The notes under the pieces were generated by a model, which saw only the letters and a list, made by a program, of their open reading frames with translations, made no database searches and was not told where the DNA came from. From NCBI GenBank assembly GCA_963575745.1, contig CAUYUJ010007258.1, positions 260,001 to 324,000 on the forward strand: a stretch of DNA of 64,000 nucleotides, written 5' to 3'. Positions 43,871-54,054 of this stretch are shown here, in pieces. A program made the translations under genes and the position numbers. The DNA is from Prorocentrum cordatum (taxonomy: Eukaryota > Sar > Dinophyceae > Prorocentrales > Prorocentraceae). Each line of letters begins with the position of its first letter. Positions within the stretch are counted from its first letter, which is position 1.

Positions 43871-44020
43871 CTCCCGTGGTTCAGGGCGGGCAGGTGGCGT
43901 GGGTGGCCCAATCGCGCCACCCCGCCCCGCCCCAGAGTTGCGAGAAGGGCACCTGCCACATCCGACGCTGGATGAGCGAGCCTCGCTGCCTCCTCTCGAA
44001 GAAGGAGACTGGCCATGGAC

Positions 44021-44164
44021 TTGGACGTTCGAAGGCCCGCGCGAATTTCTCTGAATTTTTCTGGACACCCCCCCAGCGGCGCCTTGGGCGCGGCCCCTGG
44101 CGCGCTCCGCGCGCCAGGGAGGGGGACGCAGATCCAGAAACGCCTGAGTGTTCATGGTCATGCC
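44021..44164. repeat. Foldback element family F1, copy 3
   Basis: GACGTTCGAAGGCCCGCGCG at the left and CCCTGGCGCGCTCCGCGCGC in the centre. The right arm is more diverged than the left. Confidence 0.75.
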
Positions 44165-44599
44165 AATATAGTTTCTTCTTTCCTCGCCATCACTCCTCGC
44201 CCGAACCGTCCACCGCGTCCGCAGTGGTTGACTGGAGGGAAGGACGAGTTCGGTAGCAACGAATCGTATCATTGCATGTCCTCGGAATCCCATTTTCAAC
44301 GTGCGCCAGCGTCTGGTACTCGACTGGAAAGCGCCGACTTTGTTTCGATCAACAACGGTTGAGCGTCGATTAGCGTCGATTCGCAAGAGCCAACAAGATG
44401 GTATGGGGCATGGGAGGTTCCTGTGGGTTGCCGCAGACGGCGAGGAGGGAGAGGAGGGAGGAATGCCAGATCAGAAGTGCAAGCGGTTCATCATCGCCGC
44501 AGATGCTGCGCTATGACTTGTGCAGCAGCCGTGGCAGCGCAGGGTTGCGCTGGCAAGCGTCTCAGCAAAGCAATACCGATCGGTCGTTGAACGTCGGTC

Positions 44600-44970
44600 T
44601 TTTTGGATTCCCATCTACCAATATACTTTAAGCGTCTTCCTATTTTCAATGATCGAGTGGCTTCCTCTCTTCCCTTCTCTTCAGGGGGCGGGCGGAGACC
44701 CAATCTACTTAAACGCCTTTCTACTTCGTGGTTCTGCCTACTTCTTCCGACCGATGGGTATGCATTTTCGCCGTTGGCTCGGTACGCATGGTACGGTAGG
44801 TTCGTGTCGACCAGCGGCGACCCCGCCGCTGGCGTTCAGCGTTGACCGCCGCCGACGACCCAGGTCTGGTCGATGTTGAACGATCCAAACGTTTCGGAAA
44901 CGGCCAATCGTTCGAGGTTGAACGATCCCCGCAGTGCCAGGAACCAACGCCGATGTAGTAGGTACCTATC
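44600..44970. repeat. Dispersed repeat family F18, copy 1
   Basis: ACTTTAAGCGTCTTCCTATT, CAATGATCGA, GGGCGGGCGGAGACCCAATC, AACGCCTTTCTACTTCGTGG and then TACGGTAGGTTCGTGTCGAC share order with 49850-50165, and in part with 57700-57975. Confidence 0.7.
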
Positions 44971-44974
44971 GGGC

Positions 44975-45165
44975 CGGGCGAAAGGGGGGGATTGGGAAAG
45001 GGGGGGTTACGGAATTTGCTGCATGCAGCTGGTTTCGGCCCCACCGAGGGGCCCATTCCTCGATACATGGCCGCCTCCGGCGCCGGGAGGCGCCGGGAAA
45101 ATCAGCTACGTGAGCTGATTCTCAAACCCCCCCTTTGCTATCCCCCCCTTTCGCCCGACCCGAAC
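44975..45165. repeat. Terminal-inverted-repeat element with G-rich ends
   Basis: The left end CGGGCGAAAGGGGGGGATTG and GGAAAGGGGGGG pair with CCCCCCCTTTGCTATCCCCC and CCTTTCGCCCGACC at the right, about 45 bases each. The interior has CAGCTACGTGAGCTGA and GCATGCAGCTG palindromes. Confidence 0.85.
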
Positions 45166-45224
45166 CTACCCCAGGTTCTCCAGATGAGAAGCAGAGACCA
45201 CCGCCGGTGAGAACCCGCCGCGGG

Positions 45225-45308
45225 GGCCGACCCCTGGGCGGTGGCACGCCCGAACGCCCTGCAGTACCGGACGAGGCCCTCGGGCGTGCCACCGCCCAGG
45301 GGTCGGCC
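45225..45308. repeat. Perfect 29-bp inverted repeat, 26-base loop
   Basis: GGCCGACCCCTGGGCGGTGG then CACGCCCGA at 45225-45253, and the exact complement at 45280-45308. It is only 300 bases before the exon at 45608. Confidence 0.95.
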
Positions 45309-45607
45309 TCCCTCCGGTAGGCTTCTCTCGGCGGCGGTGGCCTCTGCGTCACCTTAAGAGCCGAGGACACGCATGTGCCAGATCGAGCCCACGGCGAATG
45401 TACGTAGCACCCCGCACTTGCGGATAAGAGTGGGGGTGCGGCGGCGCTCTCGCCGAAAGCCTCCGCCCAGGACCCCCCGTCAAGCAGGAACGGGCCCACG
45501 ACGGCCACGCGCGCCCAGTGCTGAAGTAGGACCGTTCGGGCACCCTCGCTCTGACCTGTTGCCTGTGTGGAATGCAGGACTGTGCGGGCCCCCTCCCCGC
45601 CGCGCAG

Positions 45608-45666
45608 GCATCCTCGGCTACTTCGCCACGAAGGTGGCCAACTTCGACGAGAGGACGTGCCGAACG
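45608..45666 (+). CDS. BASS/SBF transporter exon (GILGYF...DERTCRT block)
   Basis: Two bases completing Gly plus 19 codons: ILGYFATKVANFDERTCRT. It is the family helix LGY....... and the loop D..T.RT. The acceptor is CCGCGCAG|GCATCC and the donor is GC: CGAACG|GCCCGC. Phase 0 at the end joins to VAIET at 52789. A partial copy of its 3' half and donor lies 288 bases downstream. Confidence 0.92.
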
Positions 45667-45829
45667 GCCCGCCGCCCATAGACTCGCCCGCTGCGCGGGA
45701 GCACGCGCACGAGAACGCGGGTGAAGCGGGAAGAATGGCGTTCCATAATCTAATGGCTTTCGGCCCATCCCGCGACAGTGTCTGGGCTGTGGGTCACAGG
45801 CCTCTTGGATGTTAGTTCGGATGTCGTGG

Positions 45830-45930
45830 GAGGCCTCCCGGGGGCCTCTTGGGGGCAGTTCTGAGGGGGCCGTTTGGGGGCGTCTTGGGGCGTCTCGGGG
45901 GCCTCTTGGGGGCCTCTTGGAGCCTCCGGC
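45830..45930 (+). repeat. GGCCTCTTGGGG family block 6
   Basis: GGGGCCTCTTGGGGGC and GGGGGCGTCTTGGGGCG units, lying between exon 45608-45666 and the copy of its tail. Confidence 0.85.
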
Positions 45931-45931
45931 G

Positions 45932-46031
45932 TCGACGAGAGGTCGTGCCGAAAAGCCCGCCGCCTTGAGACCGCCCGCTGCGCGGGAGCACGCGTGCGCA
46001 GCCGCGGGAGAAGCAGGAAGCATGGCGTTCC
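45932..46031 (+). pseudogene. Duplicate of the 3' part of exon 45608-45666 and its 5' splice site
   Basis: TCGACGAGAGGTCGTGCCGA, AAAGCCCGCCGCC and GCCCGCTGCGCGGGAGCACG match 45644-45745 at an offset of 288. It would read DERSCRK instead of DERTCRT. It has no upstream half and no visible acceptor, so it is probably a non-coding remnant. Confidence 0.75.
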
Positions 46032-46556
46032 GTGATCTTCAGAGGAGCAAGAGGTCATGGTAGTGATCTGTTCCCAGATTTCCCAGATTCCCATGGCATC
46101 CCAGATCACATAATGTTCCGCACGGGCTGCAGAAGCGGGGGCCGCCAGACGTTCCGGAGAGCACGGAACGTATCCGGAGCTAGTCGTATCATGGTCGAGC
46201 CATTGAAAAACCACCGTGTTGGTCCCTGGAGCGCCGAGAATGGCATTGAGCGGGGGCAGGCCTTCTCAGAAGGACTATTCAGGACTATCCAGAGCAGGCC
46301 AGCCAAGTCTCCATGAGAACGATGGCTCCTGAGACACAGGGTGATCAGAGGCGACGGGCCTGGGCCACCCTCGCCGAGAAAAACTGCAAAACAAGGAGGG
46401 CCCCGCGCCACGGGAGCCCCCGGCGGACCCCAGCGCAGCCCCCACTAAGGGGGCAGGCCAGGGCCGCACGACCCCCGGGCAGTGCGGGCCGCACTGGAAG
46501 CGCCGTGCGGCGCACCGCCCTGGGGGCCAGGGTTATGATGTTCCAACCTACTTTAG

Positions 46557-46691
46557 CCTTGACCACCAGAAAGAATTTCGAGCACCAGGAAAGTACCGAA
46601 ATTGGATGGTTTTCACGTGTCGGTCCCTGGGAGACACTGTTTCGACACTGTTCCGGCTGCTCGAAATTATTTCTGGGATGTGGTCCTCAAG
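46557..46691. repeat. Foldback element
   Basis: CTTGACCACCAGAAAGAATT and TCGAGCA on the left pair with TGCTCGAAATTATTTCTGGG and ATGTGGTCCTCAAG on the right. Confidence 0.8.
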
Positions 46692-46814
46692 TACGAGGGG
46701 AACAACATAAGGGGCCCCGCGCGACGGCAGCCCGGCCCCCGCGCCCCGGCGCCCCCCTCGCGCTCTCCGAGCAGGCGAGAGGCGCCGTCGCGCCACGGGG
46801 ACAGCGTGTGAGGC

Positions 46815-47135
46815 TCGCCTCCTCCCCCTCCTCCTCCTCCTCCTCCTCCTCCTCCTCCTCCTCCTCCTCCTCCTCCTCCTCCTCCTCCTCCCTCCTCCTC
46901 CTCCTCCTCCGCCTCCTCCTCCTCCCTCCTCCTCTCTCCTCTCTCCTCCCGCCTCCCGCCTCCATCCTCCTCCTCCTCCTCACCTCCTCCTCCTCCTCCT
47001 CCTCCTCCTCCTCCTCCCCCTCCTCCTCCTCTCTCCTCCTTCTCCCTCCTCCTCCTCCGCCTCCTCCGTCCTCCTCCTCCTCCTCCTCCTCCTCCTCCTC
47101 CTCCTCCTCCCCTCCTCCCCCTCCTCCCCCTCCTC
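46815..47135 (+). repeat. Long (CCT)n tract
   Basis: About 320 bases of CTCCTCCTCC with GCC and ATCC interruptions. Confidence 0.95.
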
Positions 47136-47264
47136 CTGCTCCACAATACTCACTATGAATACTGCTCTCCCTCTTCCCCTGATGACGGCTTGAAAGTGGC
47201 CGACCCCCCCCCGCGTCTTGTTTTTTTACACACAGGTTTCCCCGGAGTTGGGTTTTCGCTTGCA

Positions 47265-47470
47265 TTTGTTTTTCGAAATGCTGCTCTCGCTGAGGCGCCG
47301 GCCTCATTTTCGGGCCCGCTCGTTCCGAATCTTGCTCCCGCTGCAGCGCTGGCCTTATTTCCGTGCTTCCGCTCGTTCCGAATCGTGCTCCCGCTGCAGC
47401 GCTGGCCTCATTTCCGCGGTTCCGCTCGTTTCGACTCGTGTTCCCGCTGGAGCGCTGGCGTCATTTCCCG
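47265..47470 (+). repeat. 53-bp tandem minisatellite, about 4 units
   Basis: GCTCGTTCCGAATC.TGCTCC starts at 47318, 47371 and 47424, with a diverged unit before. Confidence 0.9.
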
Positions 47471-47689
47471 TGCCATGCCACGGCATGCAATGCAATACTA
47501 CGTTGATACTACGCTTTGCGGTCCTCTTCTACGCCATGCCATGCCGTGCTCTACAATGCATCGCGTACCCTTTCGGGATCATTGCCCTGCTCGACATCCG
47601 ACTGAGCGAGTAGAGAGGGGATCTGCGCCATGGTAAGGGATGGGAGGGAGGGGTAGGATGTCAGATATGACGCGAGCGCACCTAGCTTG

Positions 47690-47777
47690 TCCTCCTCCCC
47701 CTTCTCCCCCTCCTCCTCCTCCTCCTCCTCCTCCTCCTCCTCCTCCTCCTCCTCCTCCTCCTCCTCCTCCTCCTCCT
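47690..47777 (+). repeat. (CCT)n tract
   Basis: CTCCTCCTCC on the + strand. Confidence 0.95.
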
Positions 47778-47990
47778 GGTGCATGCGCCACGTTGCGCCC
47801 TCGGCACGGGCGGCGGGTGCCGCCGCCCGTGGCGGGCGCAGCGCATGCGCCAGCGAGGGCGGCGCTCGCGGCGCTCGCGGCGCCGCAAGCCCGAGGGAGC
47901 CTGCGCGGGCCCGCGCCCCGAGGGGACCCTGGGGAGGGGGAGGGGCACCAAGCCGGACGAGCCACAGGGACCCCGCGCCAGGGGGGTCTT

Positions 47991-48314
47991 GGCAGCGGGG
48001 GGCAGCCCGAGCCCGCCCCGTGCAGTGCCCCGCCCCACCCCAGGGGAGGGACCCCCTGGGGGCCCTGGGCGTAAGTCGGGCCTGTCCCCCTACAGGGAGC
48101 ATGTTCAAAATTAGTCAAACAATAGTATGGGGATTAGTTTTAGAATATTTTTCGACCATTTTGGAATATGTTTGGGGTATTTTTTATTTTTCGTCGAGAA
48201 TCCCCTGTAGGGGGACACGCCGGACTTAAGCCTGGCAGCGGGGGGCATCCCGAGCCAGGCCCATCCAGTGCCCCGCCCCACCCCAGGGGAGGGACCTCCT
48301 GGGGGCCTTGGGCG
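47991..48314 (+). repeat. 80-bp direct repeat flanking an F3 element
   Basis: GGCAGCGGGGGGCA.CCCGAG to CCTGGGGGCC.TGGGCG occurs at 47991-48070 and 48235-48314, with about seven differences. The F3 element at 48071-48231 lies exactly between. Confidence 0.9.
48071..48231. repeat. GTCGGGC-ended element (family F3), copy 2, with GT...AG ends
   Basis: It starts GTAAGTCGGGCCTGTCCCCC and ends GGGGGACACGCCGGACTTAAG. The terminal inverted repeats are about 25 bases. The interior is AT-rich (TTAGAATATTTTTCGACC). Its ends equal a canonical intron start and end. Confidence 0.85.
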
Positions 48315-49324
48315 CCCAAGCCCCCCGCCACCCTCCGCCAGTTCTGCGGCTGGTCCCTGGCTCTATCTGAACCCCGCCGATACAGGCGGCGCCGACAGCC
48401 TGCCAGCTCCGCTGGCGGGGGCTCCGTGACCCGATGTGCTCACCGGCCCCCGGCTTGTGCGGGGAGGAGGCCTTCTCAGAAGGCGACTGGGCCTCTCAGA
48501 ATCTGGAAGCTCTCCAGCCCTCCGAGAAGCCCCCGACTCGCTTCGGAGGAGGCTCAGAACGGTTCTCAAAAGACCGGAGGCCTTCCGAGCTTTTCGGACG
48601 GCCCGCCCCCTTCTATTCGGCGACACCCAAACGTATTAATACCCTGTGTGCGTCGCCCCCCCAGGGGCGACGCGCGCGCCGACGGCGACGACGATGACGA
48701 CGTCGACGAAGACGAGTCAAACGGAGCAGCCTCTTCCACACGCCGACTGGGTCGGCGGATTTTGCAAGATCGTTCTACCCTCGCCCGCTCGCCCTGTGCC
48801 GATAGCATTGTCGCTGGAGTTGCCTGCCAGCGGCGAGCAAAAGTTACGACGGCGAGGGTGTTTTTTGTATAAGACGGCGTTTCTAAGAGGTGAGGCGCAT
48901 CTTACGACCCATGCGGCTCAGGCATCGTTCGATGCGGGGGAAGACAAAGGTCGAGGATCGAGGTTCCAATTCCCCACCCCGTCAATCTGGAATTGCTAGG
49001 CTCAAGTAAAGAGTTCCCGAGCCGCCTCGCATACCCCGCTTTCCGCGGCCGCCAGGCCCTCAGCGTGCCAGCGCTGCGTGGGTGCCCCGCATCGTGCCGT
49101 CGTGGCGACTGCATGCCGCGGCCGACAGTCCACAAAGGGTGTCGGTGCTCCCTGGGGATGCCGCCTCGCGTTCTCGGGTGGGGAGGATCGTTCGAAGCGG
49201 AGCCGTTCCGTGTGCTTGCGTGGCTCCTGCCGGGCCTCGGGAGACCCGAGGCCTCGCAGGACCTCGGGAGGCCTCCTGCGGCCGCTTCCCCCTTTCCGCG
49301 GGCCAGCGCGCCGCCACGCAGCGC

Positions 49325-49490
49325 CGCCCTCCTCCTGCCCCCCCCCCCCGCCCTCCTGCCCTGTCCCTTCCCCTCCCGCCCTCCTCCTGCTCTCCTCCCC
49401 CTCCTCCTGCCCTCGCCCTCCTCCTGCCCCGCGCCCTCCCCTCCCGCCCTCTCCCCTCCGCCCCTCCTCCTCCGCCCTCCTCGGGGTCCT
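49325..49490 (+). repeat. CCT/CCCGCC-rich pyrimidine tract
   Basis: CCTCCTGCCC and CCTCCCCTCCCGCCCTC repeats. Confidence 0.8.
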
Positions 49491-49605
49491 GAGATCCGAC
49501 GCTGCGGAGCAGACCTGCACTTTCGCGAAAGCCCACGACCCGCCCCAGGCTCGACCCACCTTTCTGGTGCACTCCGCGGGCCCACTCGATCTGTGGCGGC
49601 CCCGG

Positions 49606-49705
49606 GCCCGAAGCGGGGCGAACACGCCCGGTGTGAAAGAGTGGGGGGGGGCCCTGCGCCCGAAGCTGGGCGAACACGCCAGGTGTGAGGAAGTGGCCGC
49701 GCCCA
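49606..49705 (+). repeat. 52-bp tandem duplication
   Basis: GCCCGAAG..GGGCGAACACGC and .GGTGTGA..AAGTGG start at 49606 and 49658. Confidence 0.8.
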
Positions 49706-49849
49706 GCTTGCAGGGGCCCGGAGGCGGCCCAGAGGCGCACCTCCAACGGGGTGCCGGGTGCGTCCCCCGACCGCCTTGCGCCGGCCCCCTCGGGGGACGC
49801 TCGAGGGAAGACATCTTGGCTGGTCGTTGGCAGTTTTTGTTTGGGTCTC

Positions 49850-50165
49850 CCACATCCCGATCTACTTCAAGCGCCTTCCTACTTCAACGATCGATGTGTC
49901 TCTGCTGTGCTGTGTTATTATTTGGGCGGGCTCGGCCCAAGTCTACAATGTTCGCCTTCCTACTTCGTGTTTCCATGTACTTATTTCGACTGGCGGGTAC
50001 CGGGACCATGACAGATATCACGGGATTTGGTCGACGCCGATCTTGGTCATAGTCCATGCCCGCCTTTGCCGATCCACGAGAATGATCCACGATGCGACGC
50101 GGGCCGCAAGATGGACGGTGGCCTGGGTCGACACCGACGTTCCGCGTTCAGTCTCGAATCTTGGT
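49850..50165. repeat. Dispersed repeat family F18, copy 2
   Basis: CGATCTACTTCAAGCGCCTT, CAACGATCGATG, GGGCGGGCTCGGCCCAAGTC and CGCCTTCCTACTTCGTG, followed later by GTCGACACCGACG. Confidence 0.7.
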
Positions 50166-50469
50166 AGTGGCCCTCGTTCTGTCCCCCTCACAGACGCTGC
50201 TCGCAGCGGGCAGCGGCCTTCCCGGGCGCACTTCCGACGGGGTGCCGGCGCCTCCCCCGACTCGGCGGCCAAAGCGATGCATGCATTTCGATGGGCGGCG
50301 GGCCCGGCTAACATTGGTCATGGTAATGATTGAACGCGCGCTTGTAAAACAAATTATTGAGAAAGCAATGGTTTACTAAACCGAGAAGCGGATTTATCAA
50401 ATTGCGCCGCCGAACCAAAACAAGACGAAACATCATTTAGTAAACGCATTTAGTGGCTCGATCATTTAG

Positions 50470-50564
50470 GGTTCGGAAGCCGTCGGACACGTAGCGAAGT
50501 CCGAGCCATACCGCCAAACCCCAAACCATACCTTCGCCTCCCATCGATCCAGGAGGATCGATGG
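50470..50564. repeat. Dispersed repeat family F17 with a perfect 10-bp hairpin
   Basis: CGGAAGCCGTCGGACACGTA and GCGAAGTCCGAGCCATACC resemble 58299-58340. The end carries CCATCGATCC-AGGA-GGATCGATGG. Confidence 0.7.
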
Positions 50565-50589
50565 TTGGTGGGGGCTAGGGTTCGGATGT

Positions 50590-50822
50590 CGCTCACCATC
50601 AAGCAGCGGCCAGGCGTCCTGGCTCGCCTATAGGTCCCCCGAAGAGTGGCTTGAGAGCGTGTTGTGGCTTGCGCGACATTCTTGGAACAGGTCTGGCCGG
50701 GACCGTCTTGCTTCCACACGTCGGCCTCATGCTCTGGGAGCACTGCTTTTTGTTATTGTAGCACACTCTTGTTCTACAGGACGTCTCCTGGTAGGCCTAC
50801 AGGACTTCCGGGACGGTCGGTC
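50590..50822. repeat. Dispersed repeat family F16, copy 2
   Basis: CACCATCAAGCAGCGGCCAG, GTCCTGGCTCGCCTATAGG and CCTGGTAGGCCTACAGGACT, as at 36815-37055. Confidence 0.7.
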
Positions 50823-50844
50823 TCCAAAGACCCCCGACGGACGC

Positions 50845-51118
50845 TCCCCCCTCCCCCTCCTCCTCCTCGTCCTCCTCCTCCTCCTCCTCCTCCTCCTCCT
50901 CCTCCTCCTCCCTCCTCCTCCTCCCCCCCCTCCTCCTCCTCCTCCTCCTCCCCTCCTCCTCCTCCTCCTCTCCTCCTCCTCCTCCTCCTCCTCCTCCTCC
51001 TCCTCTCCTCCTCCTCATCCTCCTCCTCCTCCTCCTCCTCCTCCTCCTCCTCCTCCCTCTCCTCCTCCTCCTCCTCCTCCTCCTCCTCCTCCTCCTCCTC
51101 CTCTTCCTCCTCCTCCTC
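50845..51118 (+). repeat. Long (CCT)n tract
   Basis: About 270 bases of CCTCCTCC. Confidence 0.95.
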
Positions 51119-51387
51119 AGGCGCATGCCGCCGCCCCGGCCCTGGCTGTGCCATGTGCAACGACCATCGGTGGCGCGCGCAAGGAGGGGTAATTTGGATT
51201 TTGGGGAGGGGGGTGTCGAAGAACAAAAACACATACAGTCGAGACTGATTATTATGTCGACCCTGCCAAATCAAAGCTACCCTTGTGTCCTGAGCTTCGC
51301 GACCCATGCCTTCTTACATTCCTATGGCAATGTGGCCCTCGGAAGGGTCTTGTGTCCTCTCGATTGTCCTCTCCCATCAACCCCGAC

Positions 51388-51549
51388 TGTAAACTTAAAC
51401 TTTCGGCGCTCCGCGAAGATTTCTCGGATCCGCGCTGGGGCCCCCTGGCGGCGCCTCTGGCACCGCCCCTGGCGCGCTCCGCGCGCCAGGGAGGGGGGCC
51501 CAGCGTGAATCCCAGAAACGAGAGCGGACCGTCGAAAGTTTATGTTAAT
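51388..51549. repeat. Foldback element family F1, copy 4
   Basis: TGTAAACTTAAACTTTCGGC and the complement of CGAAAGTTTATGTTAAT at the ends; GGCGCGCTCCGCGCGCC in the centre. The ends agree well with the copy at 3528. Confidence 0.85.
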
Positions 51550-51577
51550 GTGTTTGTGTTATTCCTCTGGGGTAGAT

Positions 51578-51671
51578 TTCTCAGAAGAAGGTTGCTCCTT
51601 AGAAGGCGCCAGCCCTACATCTATAGCTATAGGGCCCGCGCCTCCCAAGAAGCAGCCTCCTTCCAAGAAGC
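51578..51671. repeat. Foldback element family F5, copy 2
   Basis: TTCTCAGAAGAAGGTTGCTC and CTTAGAAGGCGCCAGCCC pair with GGGCCCGCGCCTCCCAAGAA and GCAGCCTCCTTCCAAGAAGC. The loop TACATCTATAGCTATA resembles that of copy 1. Confidence 0.8.
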
Positions 51672-51769
51672 CAACCCCCCCTGCCCCCCTCTGCGCGGGG
51701 CCCAGGTAAGGGGGGATGGGCAGACGGGGGATGCATCGACCCGATATTCTTTAACCAATCCCCATCCCC

Positions 51770-51985
51770 ATTCGGCTACACGCAGGAGTGACCTTCCGCC
51801 AGAGTGACCTTTAGGTGCGGGCCCAATGGGGCCCCCCGATTGCCGAAATCCGCTGAGCGTCATACGATAGCAACGGCTTGCGCGCCTGGATTTGGCCCCC
51901 CGGCGGACCCCAGAAGCAGCGCACCACAGGTCGTTTTTGCCTAGAGTCACTCTTGCGCGTAGCCGACCCATCCCATCCCGACCCC
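51770..51985. repeat. Dispersed repeat family F19, compact copy
   Basis: CGGCTACACGCAGGAGTGAC, AGAGTGACCTTTAGGTGCGG, GATAGCAACGGCTTGCGCGC and TAGAGTCACTCTTGCGCGTA. Confidence 0.7.
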
Positions 51986-52095
51986 CGCCATGCCACCACC
52001 CCAGTTGGAGATGTGCTCCTCGAAGCTTGGGGGGTAAGTCGGCCATTGGGGGCCCAAGCCACGCCAGAGTGGATAGTGGTCGGTCAAATGCTACT

Positions 52096-52245
52096 CATCG
52101 ACCTCGAATGGTTGATGCATCCACGATGCATCGACAATACATCGTTGACATCTGGGCACGCTGCCCAAGCGCAACCGCCAACTGTCTGCATCGACAATGC
52201 GTCGAAGATGCATGGGCGATGTGTCGGCCATTTGAGGTCGATGCA
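52096..52245. repeat. Foldback element rich in GATGCATC
   Basis: CATCGACCTCGAATGGTTGA and TGCATC on the left pair with CATTTGAGGTCGATGCATCC at the right. GATGCATCG palindromes recur inside. Confidence 0.7.
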
Positions 52246-52788
52246 TCCACCCCTCTGCCTAAGGTTGCCCCTCGCTGTGGCTCCAGTCCCGGCGGCGCTC
52301 CAGTCTCCTCTCCCTCCTCCGAGTCCCGCGTCATGAAGGAAAACAGCGAACGGCTTTTGGTCGCTGCTTTCGGCCTCTGGGGGCCGTCGCCAGGGCCCCG
52401 GGACCGTCGAAAAACGAGTCATGAGGATGAAACAGTGGTCCCTGGGAGGGGTCGCCGTTGTGAGGAAAACGTCTGACGTCAGGGGTCTGGGTGCTGGGGG
52501 CCATTATCGGGCGGGACTAGGACCCGGATGAGTCGTTACAGAGCGTTCCAGGGCGTTCTCACGGCGTTCAGGAGCGCTCTGGACGCTGCGGCGCCCGACG
52601 CATCTTCCAGAGCCGCCAGATTCCAGGGATCACCCATCTGTCCTGGTCCGGTGGATCCCCGTCCTGGCTTTCTCGTGCCAATTCTGCGGGGCCCTCCCCT
52701 CCCCGCGCCCCCCGAAAGCCGAGCCCCAACGGTCACTCTTGTCTGGGGCAACTCTTGCTTCTGCACCCCGCCAGCAGAAGCAGCCGAG

Positions 52789-52863
52789 GTCGCGATCGAG
52801 ACGGCCATGAAGAGCAGCGCGTTCGGCTTCCTGCTGGCCTCCCTGCACTTTGGGGCCTTCAAC
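52789..52863 (+). CDS. BASS/SBF transporter exon (VAIETAMKSSAFGFLLASLHF block)
   Basis: 25 codons, phase 0 at both ends: VAIETAMKSSAFG, then FLLASLHFGAFN. This is the family helix E.GMQNS.LA..LA..HF, here in the variant ETAMKSSAFG. The Glu that bridges both sodium sites in bacterial ASBT is kept, while the next sodium-site Gln is Lys. The acceptor is GCAGCCGAG|GTCGCG and the donor is GC: TTCAAC|GCCCCG. It joins to VRVPSAVS at 55586. Confidence 0.92.
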
Positions 52864-52988
52864 GCCCCGCGCTGGCCCGAGGGCGAGCGTGCCGAAACGC
52901 CGCCCGCAGCACAAGCCGCGCGCCGACCTCGTGGGATGCAGGAAGAGTTGCGCGAGCACGAACCTGGGGAGGCGTCAGAGGAGGATGA

Positions 52989-53128
52989 GGTACCCACACC
53001 GCTGCCCTTGCCTCGTTCTCGCCGTTCTGGGCCTCCCGGGAGGCCCTCGTCGCCGCCACTGGATTCGCCTCGAAGTCTTGGTCGGAACATACCCTGTGAG
53101 AGGTCCAGGGGGTAGCGGTATCGGTACC
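52989..53128. repeat. GGTACC-ended element (family F2), 140 bp
   Basis: It starts GGTACCCACACCGCTGCCC and ends GGTAGCGGTATCGGTACC, an 18-base inverted pair with few mismatches. The interior is shared with 55170-55309. Confidence 0.85.
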
Positions 53129-53664
53129 GTCGGGATACCCCATGCATTTGGGGGAGTGTGCGTTCTGCGAGCACTTGCGAACCCTGCTTTGCATGCTCGT
53201 TTTGGGGATTGTTATGCGGCACATTTGGTATGTTCGACTCTGGCTCGATTCTAGCTCAATTCCAGCACGAATCTTGTTTGACTCAAGTCGACAAACGTTC
53301 GATGCAGCATCCATGCATGAGTGGAGCGAGTGGCTCCAGGAAGGTCCCCCAAAACGAGCATTCAACCTAAGCTATCTCTGCAGGCCCAGTAGACATTCGG
53401 GTACCAGACACCCTTGCCACGTATTATCTGGCTGCAGTCAGGAGGGAAAACACACACAGACACAATTAATCGTCGATTCCCTAGAAAACATGGGAAACTA
53501 TGGAAAGTGGGGGGGAAGACGATAACCCAGACAATATAGGAAACTATTCTTCACGCTTCGCGTATCCCCACCAGCCCATCTCAAAACAGCAACTCTTGCG
53601 AAGCATGCCGACAGTCGTGTTTTTCAGGCGTGTTTCCGCCTGCCCCCGCATATCTCCGGGCCTC

Positions 53665-53965
53665 TCGTTCTGGTGTGAGTCGTGCGGGCCCTTCTTCCTG
53701 GTGTGAGTCGTTCGGGCTCTTCGTCGTGGTTTGAGTCGTTCGGGCTCTTCGTCCTGGCGTGAGTCGTTCGGGCTTCTCGTGGTGTGAGTTGTTCGGGCCC
53801 TTCGTCCTGGTGTGAGTCGTTCGGGCTCCTCCTCCTGGTGTGAGTCGTTCGGGCTCCTCGTGGTGTGAGTCGTTCGGGGCCCTCGTCCTGGTGTGAGTCG
53901 TTCGGGCTCCTCGTGGTGTGAGTCGTTCGGGCGCCTCGTCCTGGTGTGAGTCGTTCGGGCGTGGA
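53665..53965 (+). repeat. GTGTGAGTCGTTCGGGC minisatellite
   Basis: About 11 units of TGTGAGTCGTTCGGGCTCCT with TCGTCCTGG or CGTGG spacers, 22 to 28 bases each. Confidence 0.9.
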
Positions 53966-53974
53966 GTCGAAGTC

Positions 53975-54054
<80 letters not shown>

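Larger units (their letters stand above)
42677..45607 (+). other. Intron 6 of the transporter gene (GC...AG)
   Basis: CCT tracts (43388-43870), an F1 foldback copy, a dispersed repeat (44600-44970), and two hairpin elements close to the 3' end. The stretches 42680-43380 and 44170-44590 hold nothing I recognise; a run near 44450 is AGG-like but only about 20 bases. Confidence 0.8.
45667..52788 (+). other. Intron 7 of the transporter gene (GC...AG)
   Basis: It contains the duplicated exon tail, two foldback families, CCT tracts at 46815-47135, 47690-47777, 49325-49490 and 50845-51118, and dispersed repeats. The stretches 48320-49320, 50170-50460 and 52250-52780 hold no gene; 48470-48620 resembles 58400-58560 (CTTCTCAGAAGGCG). 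Confidence 0.85.
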
